Assembly: GCF_014207745.1 (NCBI RefSeq)
Contig: NZ_JACHJB010000002.1
Location: 1,550,001 to 1,614,000 of the forward strand
Origin: Nonomuraea muscovyensis
GTDB taxonomy: Bacteria > Actinomycetota > Actinomycetes > Streptosporangiales > Streptosporangiaceae
Direction: 5' to 3'
Length of the DNA stretch: 64,000 bases
A program made the translations under genes and the position numbers. Each line of letters starts with the position of its first letter. The first letter of the stretch is position 1. Shown piece by piece: positions 34,995-44,935 of this stretch. Below the pieces are notes generated by a model. That model was given only the letters and a program-made list of their open reading frames with translations. It was not told the DNA's origin and made no database searches.

Positions 34995-35879
34995 ATGGGG
35001 AGCAGGACCGCGATCTCGGCTGGGGTCCTGGCGGTGGCGCTGGTGGCGATACCGCTCGCCCTGCCGATATCGGCGGCCCTGGCGGACGACTGTCCCGGTG
35101 GCGGCGGCCTGCTCGGCGGCGTGACCGACGCGGTGTGCGACACGGTCGACAAGGTCACCGGCACGGTCGACACGCTCACCGGCGACACGCTCAAGCCGGT
35201 CACCGGCGGCCTCAACGAGACGACGGACAAGGTGCTCGGCAAGGTCGGCGAGGTGGCCCCCACCCGCAAGCCCGGCGACGACGCCGGGTCCGACCCCACC
35301 CCGTCCCAGACCGCCCTGCTGCCCGAACCACTCGACGAGGTGTGCCTGCCGGTGCTGGCCTGCACCGCCGACCGGCGCGCGATCGGCGACCCCTCGACCC
35401 CCGCCCCCGACGTCACCAGCCCCGCCCCGCGCTCCTCCCGGTCACCCGGCTCGGACTCCGGCACCGACTCCACTGACGACGACAGCGCGATCGAGCGGCG
35501 CGCGCGGGAGGAGGCGACCGTGACGCCGCCCACCTCGACGCCGTGGCCTCCCGACAGCGAGCCGCACCAGCTCCATTCCGACCCCGTCGACGAGCCGGTG
35601 ACCGACGAGCCGACGGCCGACCCCGACGACGCGCGCATCGACCTGCTGTGGCCCAACCCGCTGGTCAAGGACCTGACGCTGCCGATGGGCGACCGAGACG
35701 TCGTACGGCCCAGCCCGCCGGCCTCCGACGTGCTGGGCACGTCACTGACGATCGCGCTGCTGATCTCGGCCATCGCCGCCACCCGCATCGTGCAGCAGCG
35801 CCGCCAGCGGGTCGAGCAGCCGGAGTCCATCCCCTTCGAACCTGCCCCGGCCAACACCGGCCGCCACCGCCTGGCCTGA
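34995..35879 (+). CDS. Secreted, membrane-anchored Thr/Pro/Asp-rich protein
   Basis: A 294-residue protein. A Sec signal peptide ends near ALA-DD (residue 31). A Thr/Asp/Val region with TVDTLTGDTLKP-like repeats (about 45-85) is followed by a long low-complexity Ser/Pro/Asp stretch. One membrane helix lies at about 246-264 (LGTSLTIALLISAIAATRI), then a short basic cytoplasmic tail. There are four Cys (in DDCPG, VCDTV, EVCLP and LACTA) that may pair. GGGAGGGG lies 4 bases before ATG. Function unknown; likely a wall-spanning structural protein. Confidence 0.75.
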   Translation: MGSRTAISAGVLAVALVAIPLALPISAALADDCPGGGGLLGGVTDAVCDTVDKVTGTVDTLTGDTLKPVTGGLNETTDKVLGKVGEVAPTRKPGDDAGSDPTPSQTALLPEPLDEVCLPVLACTADRRAIGDPSTPAPDVTSPAPRSSRSPGSDSGTDSTDDDSAIERRAREEATVTPPTSTPWPPDSEPHQLHSDPVDEPVTDEPTADPDDARIDLLWPNPLVKDLTLPMGDRDVVRPSPPASDVLGTSLTIALLISAIAATRIVQQRRQRVEQPESIPFEPAPANTGRHRLA

Positions 35880-36101
35880 CCCCGGGGCGGCTCCCCCGTC
35901 GGTGGAGGCGGTCTCCGGCCCCGTACGGGCGTGCGCCTCCCGGGGCCCGGACGCGACGCATCCGCCGTCCTCATGCGACCGCCAGGGCACGTGGTCGGCG
36001 GGACCTGGCCACCGTCGGCGAGCGGGCCGTGGGTGGGCGCCGCGCGGTGGTGCCGAGCCGTGAGGAGAGGACCTGTGCGCGTCGTGCGGTGAAGGAGGGG
36101 G

Positions 36102-36132
36102 GCCGCACGTGAGGAGGCTTGTCACGTGCGGC
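36102..36132 (-). terminator. Terminator downstream of fabI
   Basis: Perfect 11-base-pair stem (arms 36102-36112 and 36122-36132) with a 9-base loop, beginning 8 bases after the fabI stop codon on the minus strand. Confidence 0.65.
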
Positions 36133-36139
36133 GGGGCGG

Positions 36140-36904
36140 TCAGGCTCCGATGGCGTGGACGCCGCCGTCGACGTGGACGATCTCGCCCGTCGTGGCGGGG
36201 AACCAGTCGGACATCAGGGCGACGCACGCCTTGGCCGCCGGGACCGTGTCGGACAGGTCCCAGCCGAGCGGCGCCTTGTCCGGCCAGCTGTCCTCGAACT
36301 CCCTGAAGCCCGGGATGGACTTGGCGGCCATGGTGCGCAGCGGGCCCGCGGCGACGAGGTTGACCCGGATGCCCTGCTTGCCGAGGTCGCGGGCGAGGTA
36401 GCGGGAGGCCGACTCCAGGCCCGCCTTGGCCACGCCCATCCAGTCGTAGACCGGCCAGGCCTTGGAGGCGTCGAAGTCGAGGCCGACGACGGCGCCGCCC
36501 TCCTTCATCAGCGGCAGGCAGGCCACGGCCAGCGACTTGAACGAGTAGGTGGACACGTGCAGGGCGGTCGAGACGTCCTCCCACGTGGTGTTGAGGAAGT
36601 TGCCGCCGAGCGCGCTCTGCGGGGCGAAGCCGATCGAGTGGACGACGCCGTCGAGGCCGTCGACGTGCTCGCCGACGCGGTCGGCGAGGGTGTCGAGGTG
36701 CTCGGTGTTCTGGACGTCGAGCTCCAGGACGGGAGCCTGCTGCGGGAGCCGCTTGGCGATGCGCTCGACGAGGCTCAGCCGGCCGAAGCCGGTGAGCACC
36801 ACGGTGGCGCCCTCCTCCTGGGCGAGCTTGGCGACCGAGAACGCGATCGAGGCGTCGGTCAGCACGCCGGTGACGAGGATGCGCTTGCCTTCGAGGATGC
36901 CCAT
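36140..36904 (-). CDS. fabI: Enoyl-[ACP] reductase FabI/InhA-type
   Basis: A 254-residue SDR enzyme that reduces trans-2-enoyl-ACP, the last step of each fatty-acid elongation cycle. The start MGILEGKRILVTGVLTDASIA is of the InhA/FabI form. The HSIGF segment lies at 89-93 and the catalytic Tyr153-x6-Lys160 pair in YDWMGVAK. C-terminal GEIVHVDGG is intact. It follows fabG by two bases and both form an operon. This class is the target of isoniazid/triclosan-type inhibitors. Confidence 0.95.
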   Translation of the reverse strand: MGILEGKRILVTGVLTDASIAFSVAKLAQEEGATVVLTGFGRLSLVERIAKRLPQQAPVLELDVQNTEHLDTLADRVGEHVDGLDGVVHSIGFAPQSALGGNFLNTTWEDVSTALHVSTYSFKSLAVACLPLMKEGGAVVGLDFDASKAWPVYDWMGVAKAGLESASRYLARDLGKQGIRVNLVAAGPLRTMAAKSIPGFREFEDSWPDKAPLGWDLSDTVPAAKACVALMSDWFPATTGEIVHVDGGVHAIGA

Positions 36905-36906
36905 GG

Positions 36907-37602
36907 TCAGTGCCCCATTCCGAGTCCGCCGTCGACGGGGATCACGGCCCCGGTGATGTAGGAGGCGTCGTCGCCGGCCAGGAAGCGGACGACGCGCGCG
37001 ACCTCGGCCGGCTTGGCCTGCCTGCCGAGGGGGATGTTCTTGACGATGGCCTCGGAGTCGAGCCCGGCCGTCATGTCGGTCTCGACGAATCCGGGCGCGA
37101 CGACGTTGACCGTGATGCCGCGCGAGCCGTACTCGCGGGCCATGGAGCGGCCGAAGCCGATCAGGCCGGCCTTGGAGGCGGCGTAGTTGGTCTGGCCGGC
37201 CGAGCCCGACAGGGCCACGACCGAGGAGACGAGGATGATCCGGCCGCGCTTGAGCTTCATCATGGGCCGGATGGCGCGCTTGGCGACGCGGTAGGCGCCG
37301 GTCAGGTTGGCGTCGAGGACCTCGGTGAAGGTCTCCTCCTTCATCATGGCGAGGAGGGTGTCCTTGGTGATGCCGGCGTTGGCGACCAGCACCTCGACGG
37401 GGCCCTGCTCGGCCTCGACCTTGTCGAAGGCGGCCTCGACGTCGGCGGTGCTGGTGACGTCGCAGCGCACCCCGAACAGCCCCTCCGGGGGCTCTCCCGA
37501 TCGGTAGGTGACGGCGACGGCGTCGCCGGCCGCGGCGAGTTCGCGGGCGATCGCGAGGCCGATGCCGCGATTGCCTCCGGTGACGAGTACAGAGCGTGCC
37601 AT
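36907..37602 (-). CDS. fabG: 3-oxoacyl-[ACP] reductase FabG
   Basis: A 231-residue SDR enzyme. Cofactor motif TGGNRGIG lies at 8-15, NAG at about 76, and the Ser-Tyr-Lys triad in LVSSVVALSG and YAASKAG. The late GFVETDMT loop is typical of FabG. It supplies 3-hydroxyacyl-ACP for the cycle that ends with the adjacent FabI; the MabA-InhA-like order matches mycobacteria. The divergent tldD start is 77 bases upstream. Confidence 0.95.
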   Translation of the reverse strand: MARSVLVTGGNRGIGLAIARELAAAGDAVAVTYRSGEPPEGLFGVRCDVTSTADVEAAFDKVEAEQGPVEVLVANAGITKDTLLAMMKEETFTEVLDANLTGAYRVAKRAIRPMMKLKRGRIILVSSVVALSGSAGQTNYAASKAGLIGFGRSMAREYGSRGITVNVVAPGFVETDMTAGLDSEAIVKNIPLGRQAKPAEVARVVRFLAGDDASYITGAVIPVDGGLGMGH

Positions 37603-37679
37603 GGGATCAGACGCTATCTCCTACCGGCCGGTATGCGATTGTCCGGGTGGCACAAGATCACAGGGTTAGGATCGTGGAC

Positions 37680-39169
<1,490 letters not shown>

Positions 39170-39173
<4 letters not shown>

Positions 39174-40561
39174 GCATCACCGACGGTTCGCCGTCTCCGC
39201 AGGAGATGGTGGAGCGGGCTCTGGAGCTGTCCGCGAGCGACGGCTGCATCGTGCTCGCCGACGAGGGTTCCACCGCCAACCTGCGTTTCGCGGGCAACAC
39301 TCTGACCACCAACGGCGTCGCCCGTTCCGCCCGGCTCACCGTGATCGCGATCGCGGGTGACCGCGTGGGCGTGGTGTCGCGTGCCGCCGTACGACCCGAC
39401 CAGCTCGCCGACGTGGTGGCCGCGGCCGACCGGGCGGCGCGCGAGGCGACGCCGGCCGAGGACGCCCGCCCGCTCGTGGAGGGGGTGCCCGCCAGCGCCC
39501 ACTGGGACGAGCCGGTCACGCCCACCGACATCGGCGTGTTCGAGGGGTTCGCGCCCGCGCTGGGCGAGGCGTTCGCCGCCGCCGAGGCGGGCGGCAGGAA
39601 GCTGTACGGCTTCGCCGAGCACTCCAGGACCACGACGTTCCTCGGCACGTCCGCCGGGCTGCGGCTGCGCCACGACCAGCCGACCGGCCGGCTGGAGCTC
39701 AACGCCAAGTCCGCCGACCTCAAGCGCTCGGCGTGGACGGGCGTGGCGACCCGCGACTTCGCCGACGTGGACGTGACGGGGCTCGACTCGTCGCTGGCGC
39801 GGCGGCTGGAGTGGGCCAAGAACCGGATCGACCTGCCGGCCGGCCGCTACGAGACGCTGCTGCCGCCCAGTTCGGTGGCCGACCTCATGCTCTACATGCT
39901 GTGGTCGGCGGGCGCCAGGGACGCCCTCGACGGCCGTTCGGTGTTCGCCAAGCAGGGCGGCGGCACCCGGGTGGGCGAGCGACTGGCCGCCCTGCCGGTC
40001 ACGCTGTCCGGCGACCCGTCCGCGCCGGGCATCGAGTGCGCGCCGTTCGTCATGGCGCACGCCTCCAGCCGCGAGTCGTCGGTGTTCGACAACGGCCTGT
40101 CCCTGTCCCCCACCGACTGGGTGCAGGACGGCACGCTGGAGGCGCTGCTGCAGACCCGCCACTCGGCGGATCTGAGCGGGCTGCCGGTGACCCCGGCCAT
40201 CGACAACCTGATCATGAGGGGTCCGGAGGGCGGACGGTCGCTGGAGGACATGATCGCCTCCACCGAGCGGGGGCTGCTGCTGACCTGCCTGTGGTACATC
40301 CGCGAGGTCGATCCGCAGACGCTGCTGCTGACCGGGCTGACCCGTGACGGCGTCTACCTGGTGGAGCACGGCGAGGTCGTGGGCGAGGTCAACAACTTCC
40401 GCTTCAACGAGAGCCCCGTCGACCTGCTCGGCCGGATCACCGAGGTGGGCTCCAGCGCGCAGACGCTGCCGCGCGAGTGGAACGACTACTGGACGCGGAC
40501 GGTCATGCCGGCGCTGCGGGTGCCGGACTTCAACATGTCGACGGTCAGCCAGGCGAGCTGA
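39170..40561 (+). CDS. tldE: TldE/PmbA partner subunit
   Basis: A 463-residue partner of TldD that lacks the zinc motif, as expected. The fold matches (LRFAGNTLTTNGVARSARL; PSSVADLMLYMLW; DTG-like linkers). GTG 39170 overlaps the tldD stop by four bases, so the heterodimer is made in step. The end overlaps the convergent lipoprotein gene by 17 bases. Many longer in-frame upstream codons belong to tldD sequence and are rejected. Confidence 0.94.
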
Positions 40562-41594
40562 CCGGGGCGGATCCGCCCGGTTCGATCGTGAAGGTGTGCA
40601 CCCGGCTCCACCGCTGCCCGGTGACGACCCGGGCGGTGCCGGCCTTCAGGTCGTACACGACCGACCAGCGGGTGTGCGGCTGGGCGACCTGGCGCAGCAG
40701 GTCGAGGGCGTCGGTGCGGGTGCCGATGCCCTCGGCGAGCGTGCGGTAGCGGGTGTCGGCCAGCCGGGCGCGGCGGTCGGCGCCCGCCATCGTGATGTTG
40801 GTCAGGACGCGGTCGTCGATCACGTGCATCCGGCCCTGCCCGTACTCGACGACCACCGAGCGGCCCGAGCGGTCGGCCAGCAGGTAGTGCACCTGGGGGC
40901 CGCCGGTGAAGTCGACGTCGTAGCGGCGCATCAGCGCGACGGCCTCGTCCACGGTGGCGGCGCGGTCGAGGACGAGGCGCATGACGCGCACGCTGCTCAC
41001 CAGGGCGCGGCCGGGCGTCCGCGCGGGGAGTTCGGCGTCGGGCGTCTGGGCCAGGCCGACGGCCAGGCCCTTCTCGTTCATGCCGTCGAACGGCGCCAGC
41101 ACGGCGTGGCCCAGCCGTCTGCGGTCGGCGGGGTCCTTCAGGTCGGCCGGGTCCTTCCCGTCGAGCAGGTACGACACGTCCACGAGGGACAGGGAGGCGT
41201 GGCCGTCGGGCGGGTCGGCGCGCACCACCATGGCCGGGTTGGGGTCCCAGTCGAAGTTACGGCCGAACTCCGCGCCCCGGTGGAACAGGGAGCAGGCCCA
41301 GCCGTCCTCGCCGCGGCCCAGTTCGGCGTCGGTGAGCGGCGCCTCGATGTCGTAGCCGCCGTGGTAGGTCATCTCGTACAGCGGCAGGTCGTCCACCTGG
41401 CGCAGGCCGGCGACCGTGCGGGCCCGCTCGTCGGGCGTCTGGCGCAGCAACGCCCCTCCCTCGCCCTGCCGTGGCGCGGTGCCCGGGGCGTACGTGGTCT
41501 CGGGGGCCGAGGTGCGGCCGGTGGGCGCGCACGCGACAGCGGTCGGCACGGTCAGGAGCAACGCCGCCAGCAGCGCCGCGGTGGGGCCACGCAT
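40545..41594 (-). CDS. Ntn-hydrolase lipoprotein (C45 / acyl-CoA:6-APA acyltransferase-like)
   Basis: A 349-residue protein. The signal peptide ends in lipobox AVAC (Cys22), so it is probably anchored outside the membrane. The C45-like core has nucleophile candidate Cys101 in GWACSLFHRG and the following GRNFDWDP, where Arg112 and Asp115 match the R-N-x-D motif of penicillin/bile-acid amide hydrolases. MNEKGLAVG and LNITM-type segments follow. It may cut amide bonds of lipids, acyl homoserine lactones or beta-lactams; this is inference. Its 3' end overlaps tldE by 17 bases. Confidence 0.82.
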   Translation of the reverse strand: MRGPTAALLAALLLTVPTAVACAPTGRTSAPETTYAPGTAPRQGEGGALLRQTPDERARTVAGLRQVDDLPLYEMTYHGGYDIEAPLTDAELGRGEDGWACSLFHRGAEFGRNFDWDPNPAMVVRADPPDGHASLSLVDVSYLLDGKDPADLKDPADRRRLGHAVLAPFDGMNEKGLAVGLAQTPDAELPARTPGRALVSSVRVMRLVLDRAATVDEAVALMRRYDVDFTGGPQVHYLLADRSGRSVVVEYGQGRMHVIDDRVLTNITMAGADRRARLADTRYRTLAEGIGTRTDALDLLRQVAQPHTRWSVVYDLKAGTARVVTGQRWSRVHTFTIEPGGSAPVSSPG

Positions 41595-41674
41595 GCCCGC
41601 AGTGTCTCGTCCCGGGCCCGGCTTGTCAGCCCCTGTACGGGAAAGTCCTCGTGCCGGACCCGGGCGACGGCCGG

Positions 41675-41887
41675 TCAGGCGTCCTCTAGCCGGAACCCCA
41701 CCTTCATGCCCACCTGGAAGTGGGCCACCTCCCCCGCCTCGATGTGCCCGCGGACCTCCGTCACCTCGAACCAGTCGAGGTGACGCAGGGTCTGCGAGGC
41801 ACGTCTGATGCCGTTGCGGATGGCCTCGTCAACGCTCTCAGCCGAGGTACCGACGATCTCGGTGACCCGGTACGTTCGATCCGTCAT
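41675..41887 (-). CDS. Dodecin (flavin-storage protein)
   Basis: A 70-residue protein that forms hollow dodecamers binding FMN, riboflavin or CoA. It has the family start YRVTEIVGTSAESVDEAIRN and the flavin-stacking Trp in DWFEVTEVRGHI. AAGGAGGG precedes the ATG at 41887, ruling out longer frames. It is divergent from the DUF3099 gene with 99 bases between. Confidence 0.95.
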   Translation of the reverse strand: MTDRTYRVTEIVGTSAESVDEAIRNGIRRASQTLRHLDWFEVTEVRGHIEAGEVAHFQVGMKVGFRLEDA

Positions 41888-41986
41888 CTCCGCACCCTCC
41901 TTACTCGAAGGCCATGATCGCATGACCGGTCCCGCCCGTCCGGGGGGCCGTCGCACCCGGCATGTCCGAGGTCTACCGTGGGAAGC

Positions 41987-42301
41987 ATGAAGTGGGGACG
42001 CGAGAAGCAGGACGTCCACCAGGTCACCGATGCCAGACCGTCGCTGAGCGCGGACATCCACAGCCGCGAGATCCGCTACCTCGTCAAGATGGGGATCCGG
42101 ACGATCTGCCTGATCCTGGCGGTGGTGGTGCCGTTGCCGTGGCCGTACCGGCTGCTGTTCATCGCCGGCGCGGTCTTTTTGCCATACATAGCCGTAATCG
42201 GGGCCAATGAGAGGGGAACCGACGCCCCTCCTCCGACCTTTCAGACCCCCGAAGCTAACCAAACCGAGATACCACTGCACCGACGCGAGATCGGGTCGTG
42301 A
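41987..42301 (+). CDS. DUF3099 small membrane protein
   Basis: A 104-residue protein with the DUF3099 core VTDARPSLSADIHSREIRYL followed by two closely spaced membrane helices (about 38-52 and 58-73) and a polar C-terminus. ATG 41987 is preferred; GTG 41978 is possible. Function unknown. It lies directly upstream of the 6C RNA, separated by 8 bases from its -35 box. Confidence 0.88.
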   Translation: MKWGREKQDVHQVTDARPSLSADIHSREIRYLVKMGIRTICLILAVVVPLPWPYRLLFIAGAVFLPYIAVIGANERGTDAPPPTFQTPEANQTEIPLHRREIGS

Positions 42302-42308
42302 CTAAGTC

Positions 42309-42340
42309 TTGACGCATCCCATGGGTTGTAGGTGTACGCT
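42309..42340 (+). promoter_or_regulatory. Promoter of the 6C RNA
   Basis: -35 TTGACG at 42309-42314 and -10-like TACGCT at 42335-42340. The spacing of 20 is long for a housekeeping sigma factor, but a shifted TGTACG (42333) gives 18. The predicted RNA start is about 42346, just before hairpin 1. Confidence 0.55.
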
Positions 42341-42345
42341 TTAGC

Positions 42346-42462
42346 CAAGCACTCCGGTCCCCCGTCGGAGTGCTGGTGCCGGCGTTCCGGGCCCCCGTCG
42401 GAACGCCGATGAAGCGACGCCGGGTGGTTTGCCCCCGTAACCACCCGGCGTCGCCCTTTTCC
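42346..42462 (+). ncRNA. 6C RNA (actinobacterial C-loop small RNA)
   Basis: Three consecutive perfect hairpins. Hairpin 1 pairs 42349-42356 with 42366-42373. Hairpin 2 pairs 42380-42389 with 42399-42408. Hairpin 3 pairs 42414-42429 with 42439-42454 (16 base pairs) and runs into TTTT, so it doubles as the terminator. Each loop shows CCCCCGT. The 6C RNA of actinobacteria is defined by stem-loops with C-runs that bind G-rich ribosome sites of target mRNAs; here all three loops, including the terminator, bear the run. No protein is encoded. Confidence 0.85.
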
Positions 42463-42503
42463 GGGGTTGATCCTTCTCGTGGACGATCGTTCCACTACAG
42501 TCA

Positions 42504-42588
42504 CCCCGTCCGATAGGGCCGCTTTCCCGAAATCGTTTACCCGTCGTGGCACGGGAAATTCACAGGAAGCTTTCAGGATCGGACGGGG
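42504..42588. other. Unassigned structured element, 85 nt with nested helices
   Basis: An 11-base-pair perfect outer stem (42504-42514 with 42578-42588) encloses a 7-base-pair inner stem TTTCCCG/CGGGAAA (42523-42529 with 42552-42558) and an AAGCTT palindrome (42567-42572). It lies in the A+T-richer gap between the 6C RNA and the convergent DUF6457 gene. It could be a small RNA, a 3' UTR structure or a protein site; orientation unknown. Confidence 0.45.
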
Positions 42589-42615
42589 GCTTGACATGGT
42601 GAGTTGAGTCGAGTG

Positions 42616-42873
42616 TCAGTCGCCGGTCAGAGTCTGGGCGGTCGCCTCTCCCCAGTTGGCAGCCAGGGTCTTCAGCCGCTCCACGGCGTCCTGCGGCGCG
42701 GTGCCGGCGCCCTCGGCGAGGCCGAGCAGGTAGGCGGTCAGCGGCGCGGCGGGCCGGGCGACGCCGTGCGCCACGTCCTTGGTGAGGTCGAGGATCAGGT
42801 CACGGTCGACGCGGGCCGGGTCGATGCCCAGCTCCTTGCAGGCCAGGGCGGTCCACTCGTTCAGCACGTTCAT
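42616..42873 (-). CDS. DUF6457 family small protein next to mobA
   Basis: An 85-residue helical protein starting MNVLNEWTALACKELGID, with a conserved DLILDLTKDVAHGVARPAAP segment and LLGLAEG. Short proteins of this kind follow mobA in actinobacteria, and here the ATGA overlap couples it to mobA. It may assist molybdenum cofactor work; direct evidence is lacking. No Cys cluster or catalytic motif. Confidence 0.82.
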   Translation of the reverse strand: MNVLNEWTALACKELGIDPARVDRDLILDLTKDVAHGVARPAAPLTAYLLGLAEGAGTAPQDAVERLKTLAANWGEATAQTLTGD

Positions 42874-43484
42874 CGGGGTGCCGGCGCGCGTCCGGGATGC
42901 TCGCGGCCCGGGGGCGCGCCTCCTCCTGTCGTTGTGTCGTTGACGCGGGCGTGGGTCAGGTCGTCCATTGTGTCGCAGTCGAACCAGGCTCGCTCGGGCA
43001 GCGGCACCCGGGCCGCGACGAGCGGGGCGAGCAGGCCGCGCAGCGACCGGCCCGCGTACCGGTGCAGTTCGTCGCGGAGCACGCGCGTGTCCCACACGCC
43101 GAGGAGCCACTGCTCGCGCCCGTCGCCGTCGACGGCGACGGCCCCGCCGGGCCGCCCGCCCGCGTCCAGGAGCGCGGTCACGTGGGAGGGGCCGAGGAAC
43201 GGCAGGTCGCCGGCGAGCAGGGCCACCCGCGCCGCCGTGACCTCGCGCAGCCCGGCCCGCAGCGCGGGCACCGGGCCGCCGCCCGGCGGGTCCTCGCGGG
43301 TGAACACGACACCGGGCAGCTCGCGGGCAGGGCCGACCACCACGACCCGGCCGGCGTCGGGCACGGCCGCCACGACCCGCTGCAGCAGGGTGCGGCCGCC
43401 CACGGTCAGGCCCGGCTTGTCCACCCCGCCCAGCCGTCGCGCCTCTCCCCCCGCCAGGATCACCGCGTCGTAACCGCCGCTCAT
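42870..43484 (-). CDS. mobA: Molybdenum cofactor guanylyltransferase MobA
   Basis: A 204-residue nucleotidyltransferase that adds GMP to molybdopterin. The GTP motif is ILAGGEARRLGGVDKPGL, followed by VVVVGPAR, and Asp of LLAGDLPFL for metal. The tail is Gly/Pro rich. ATG 43484 is chosen; upstream ATG/GTG codons add only Gly-rich residues. It lies 204 bases after moaA on the same strand. Confidence 0.88.
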   Translation of the reverse strand: MSGGYDAVILAGGEARRLGGVDKPGLTVGGRTLLQRVVAAVPDAGRVVVVGPARELPGVVFTREDPPGGGPVPALRAGLREVTAARVALLAGDLPFLGPSHVTALLDAGGRPGGAVAVDGDGREQWLLGVWDTRVLRDELHRYAGRSLRGLLAPLVAARVPLPERAWFDCDTMDDLTHARVNDTTTGGGAPPGREHPGRAPAPR

Positions 43485-43688
43485 GCCCCCACCCGAACCG
43501 CCACCCGCATCGGCACCCATACCCCCACCGTACGCACCACCCGCCCGCACCGGGCGGGCACTCCCGGGATCAGGTGGCGCCCGGCGCGGGCGGCGCGAGG
43601 CATGCCGGTGACAGATGCGCCGGTGGAGCCGGCGCGCGAGCACCGGCCGGGCGCGCGCGCCTCCGTGCGCCCGAAGCGCGCCGGCCGG

Positions 43689-44678
43689 TCAGCCGCCGAT
43701 GGCCGACATCGGGCGGGAGGGCTGCAGGAACGACGGGTCGTCGATGCCGTGCCCCGCGCGCTTGCCGGCCACGGCGGCGATCCACCGCTCGGCCAGCTCG
43801 TCGTCCGAGGCGCCCGCCCGCATGGCCGTCTTGAGGTCGGACTCCTCCCGGGCGAACAGGCAGTTGCGCACCTGCCCGTCGGCGGTGAGCCGGACGCGGT
43901 CGCAGGCGCCGCAGAAGGGGCGGGTCACCGAGCCGATGACGCCCACCCGCGCGGGCCCGCCGTCCACCAGGAACCGCTCGGCCGGGGCGCTGCCCCGCTC
44001 CTCCAGGTCGTCGGGGGTGAGGTCGAACGAGCCGGACAGCAGGCCGAGGATCTCGTCGGCGGTCACCATGCCCTCGCGGCTCCAGCCGTGCTGGGCGTCA
44101 AGCGGCATCTGCTCGATGAAGCGCAGCTCGTAGCCCTGCTCCAGGCAGAACCGCAGCAGGGGGACGGCCTCGTGGTCGTTGACGCCGCGCATCAGCACCG
44201 TGTTGACCTTGACGGGGCGCAGGCCCACCTCGTGCGCGGCCGTCAGGCCGGCGATCACGTCGGCGTGCCGGTCGCGGTGCGCCAGCCGCTTGAAGGTGTC
44301 ACGGTCGAGCGTGTCGAGGGAGACGTTGACCCGGTCGAGCCCCGCCTGCGCCAGCGGCGCGGCGAGCCTGGCCAGGCCGATGCCGTTGGTGGTCAGCGAG
44401 ATCTGCGGCCGGGGGCTCAGCTCGGCGGTGCGGGCGACGATCTCGGGCAGCTCGCGGCGCAGCAGCGGCTCGCCGCCGGTGTAGCGGACCTCGGTGACGC
44501 CGAGCCGCTCGACGCCGATGGTGACCAGCCGGACGATCTCCTCGCCGGTCAGCAGCTTGGCGTTGGGCAGCCAGTCGAGCCCCTCGGGCGGCATGCAGTA
44601 GGTGCACCGCAGGTTGCACTTGTCCGTGAGTGACACCCGCAGGTCTGTCGCCACCCGTCCGAACGAGTCTCGCAACAC
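43689..44678 (-). CDS. moaA: GTP 3',8-cyclase MoaA
   Basis: A 329-residue radical-SAM enzyme, first step of molybdopterin synthesis. The SAM cluster is C21-x3-C25-x2-C28, the C-terminal cluster C256-x2-C259-x13-C273 binds GTP, and the protein ends in SAIGG, with the conserved GG tail. GTG 44678 (VLRDSFGRVATDLRVSLTD) is preferred over GTG 44687 because AGGAGG at 44687-44692 sits eight bases before it and overlaps the other codon. Moco enzymes are not in the window. Confidence 0.96.
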   Translation of the reverse strand: MLRDSFGRVATDLRVSLTDKCNLRCTYCMPPEGLDWLPNAKLLTGEEIVRLVTIGVERLGVTEVRYTGGEPLLRRELPEIVARTAELSPRPQISLTTNGIGLARLAAPLAQAGLDRVNVSLDTLDRDTFKRLAHRDRHADVIAGLTAAHEVGLRPVKVNTVLMRGVNDHEAVPLLRFCLEQGYELRFIEQMPLDAQHGWSREGMVTADEILGLLSGSFDLTPDDLEERGSAPAERFLVDGGPARVGVIGSVTRPFCGACDRVRLTADGQVRNCLFAREESDLKTAMRAGASDDELAERWIAAVAGKRAGHGIDDPSFLQPSRPMSAIGG

Positions 44679-44686
44679 GGGCGTCA

Positions 44687-44692
44687 CCTCCT
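44687..44692 (-). promoter_or_regulatory. Shine-Dalgarno that decides the moaA start
   Basis: AGGAGG on the minus strand, eight bases before the GTG at 44678. The alternative GTG at 44685-44687 would overlap this site and cannot use it. Confidence 0.75.
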
Positions 44693-44935
44693 GTCCGATC
44701 GCCGAGACAGCAAGCCTACGGCCCTCTCCGGCTCGCCCGAACTCCGCCCATCCCTAACCACAACGGCGCCCTCGCGGGCGTGATTCCCCGTACGCGCCGG
44801 GATGGACACTTCTTCGATCATGCATCGGGAGGAGCTCGGCGCCCGAGTCCCTCCCGGGAGGAGGAGGATAAATGGGTGGGGCTCGACACCATGATCGCGG
44901 CACACTGGGCCGCGGACGAAAAGGAGATCCCCGTC

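Noticed and set aside
42591-42619. TTGACA at 42591 as a promoter facing right
   Set aside because: No -10 element follows at 16-19 bases and the reading direction is into the 3' end of a convergent gene.
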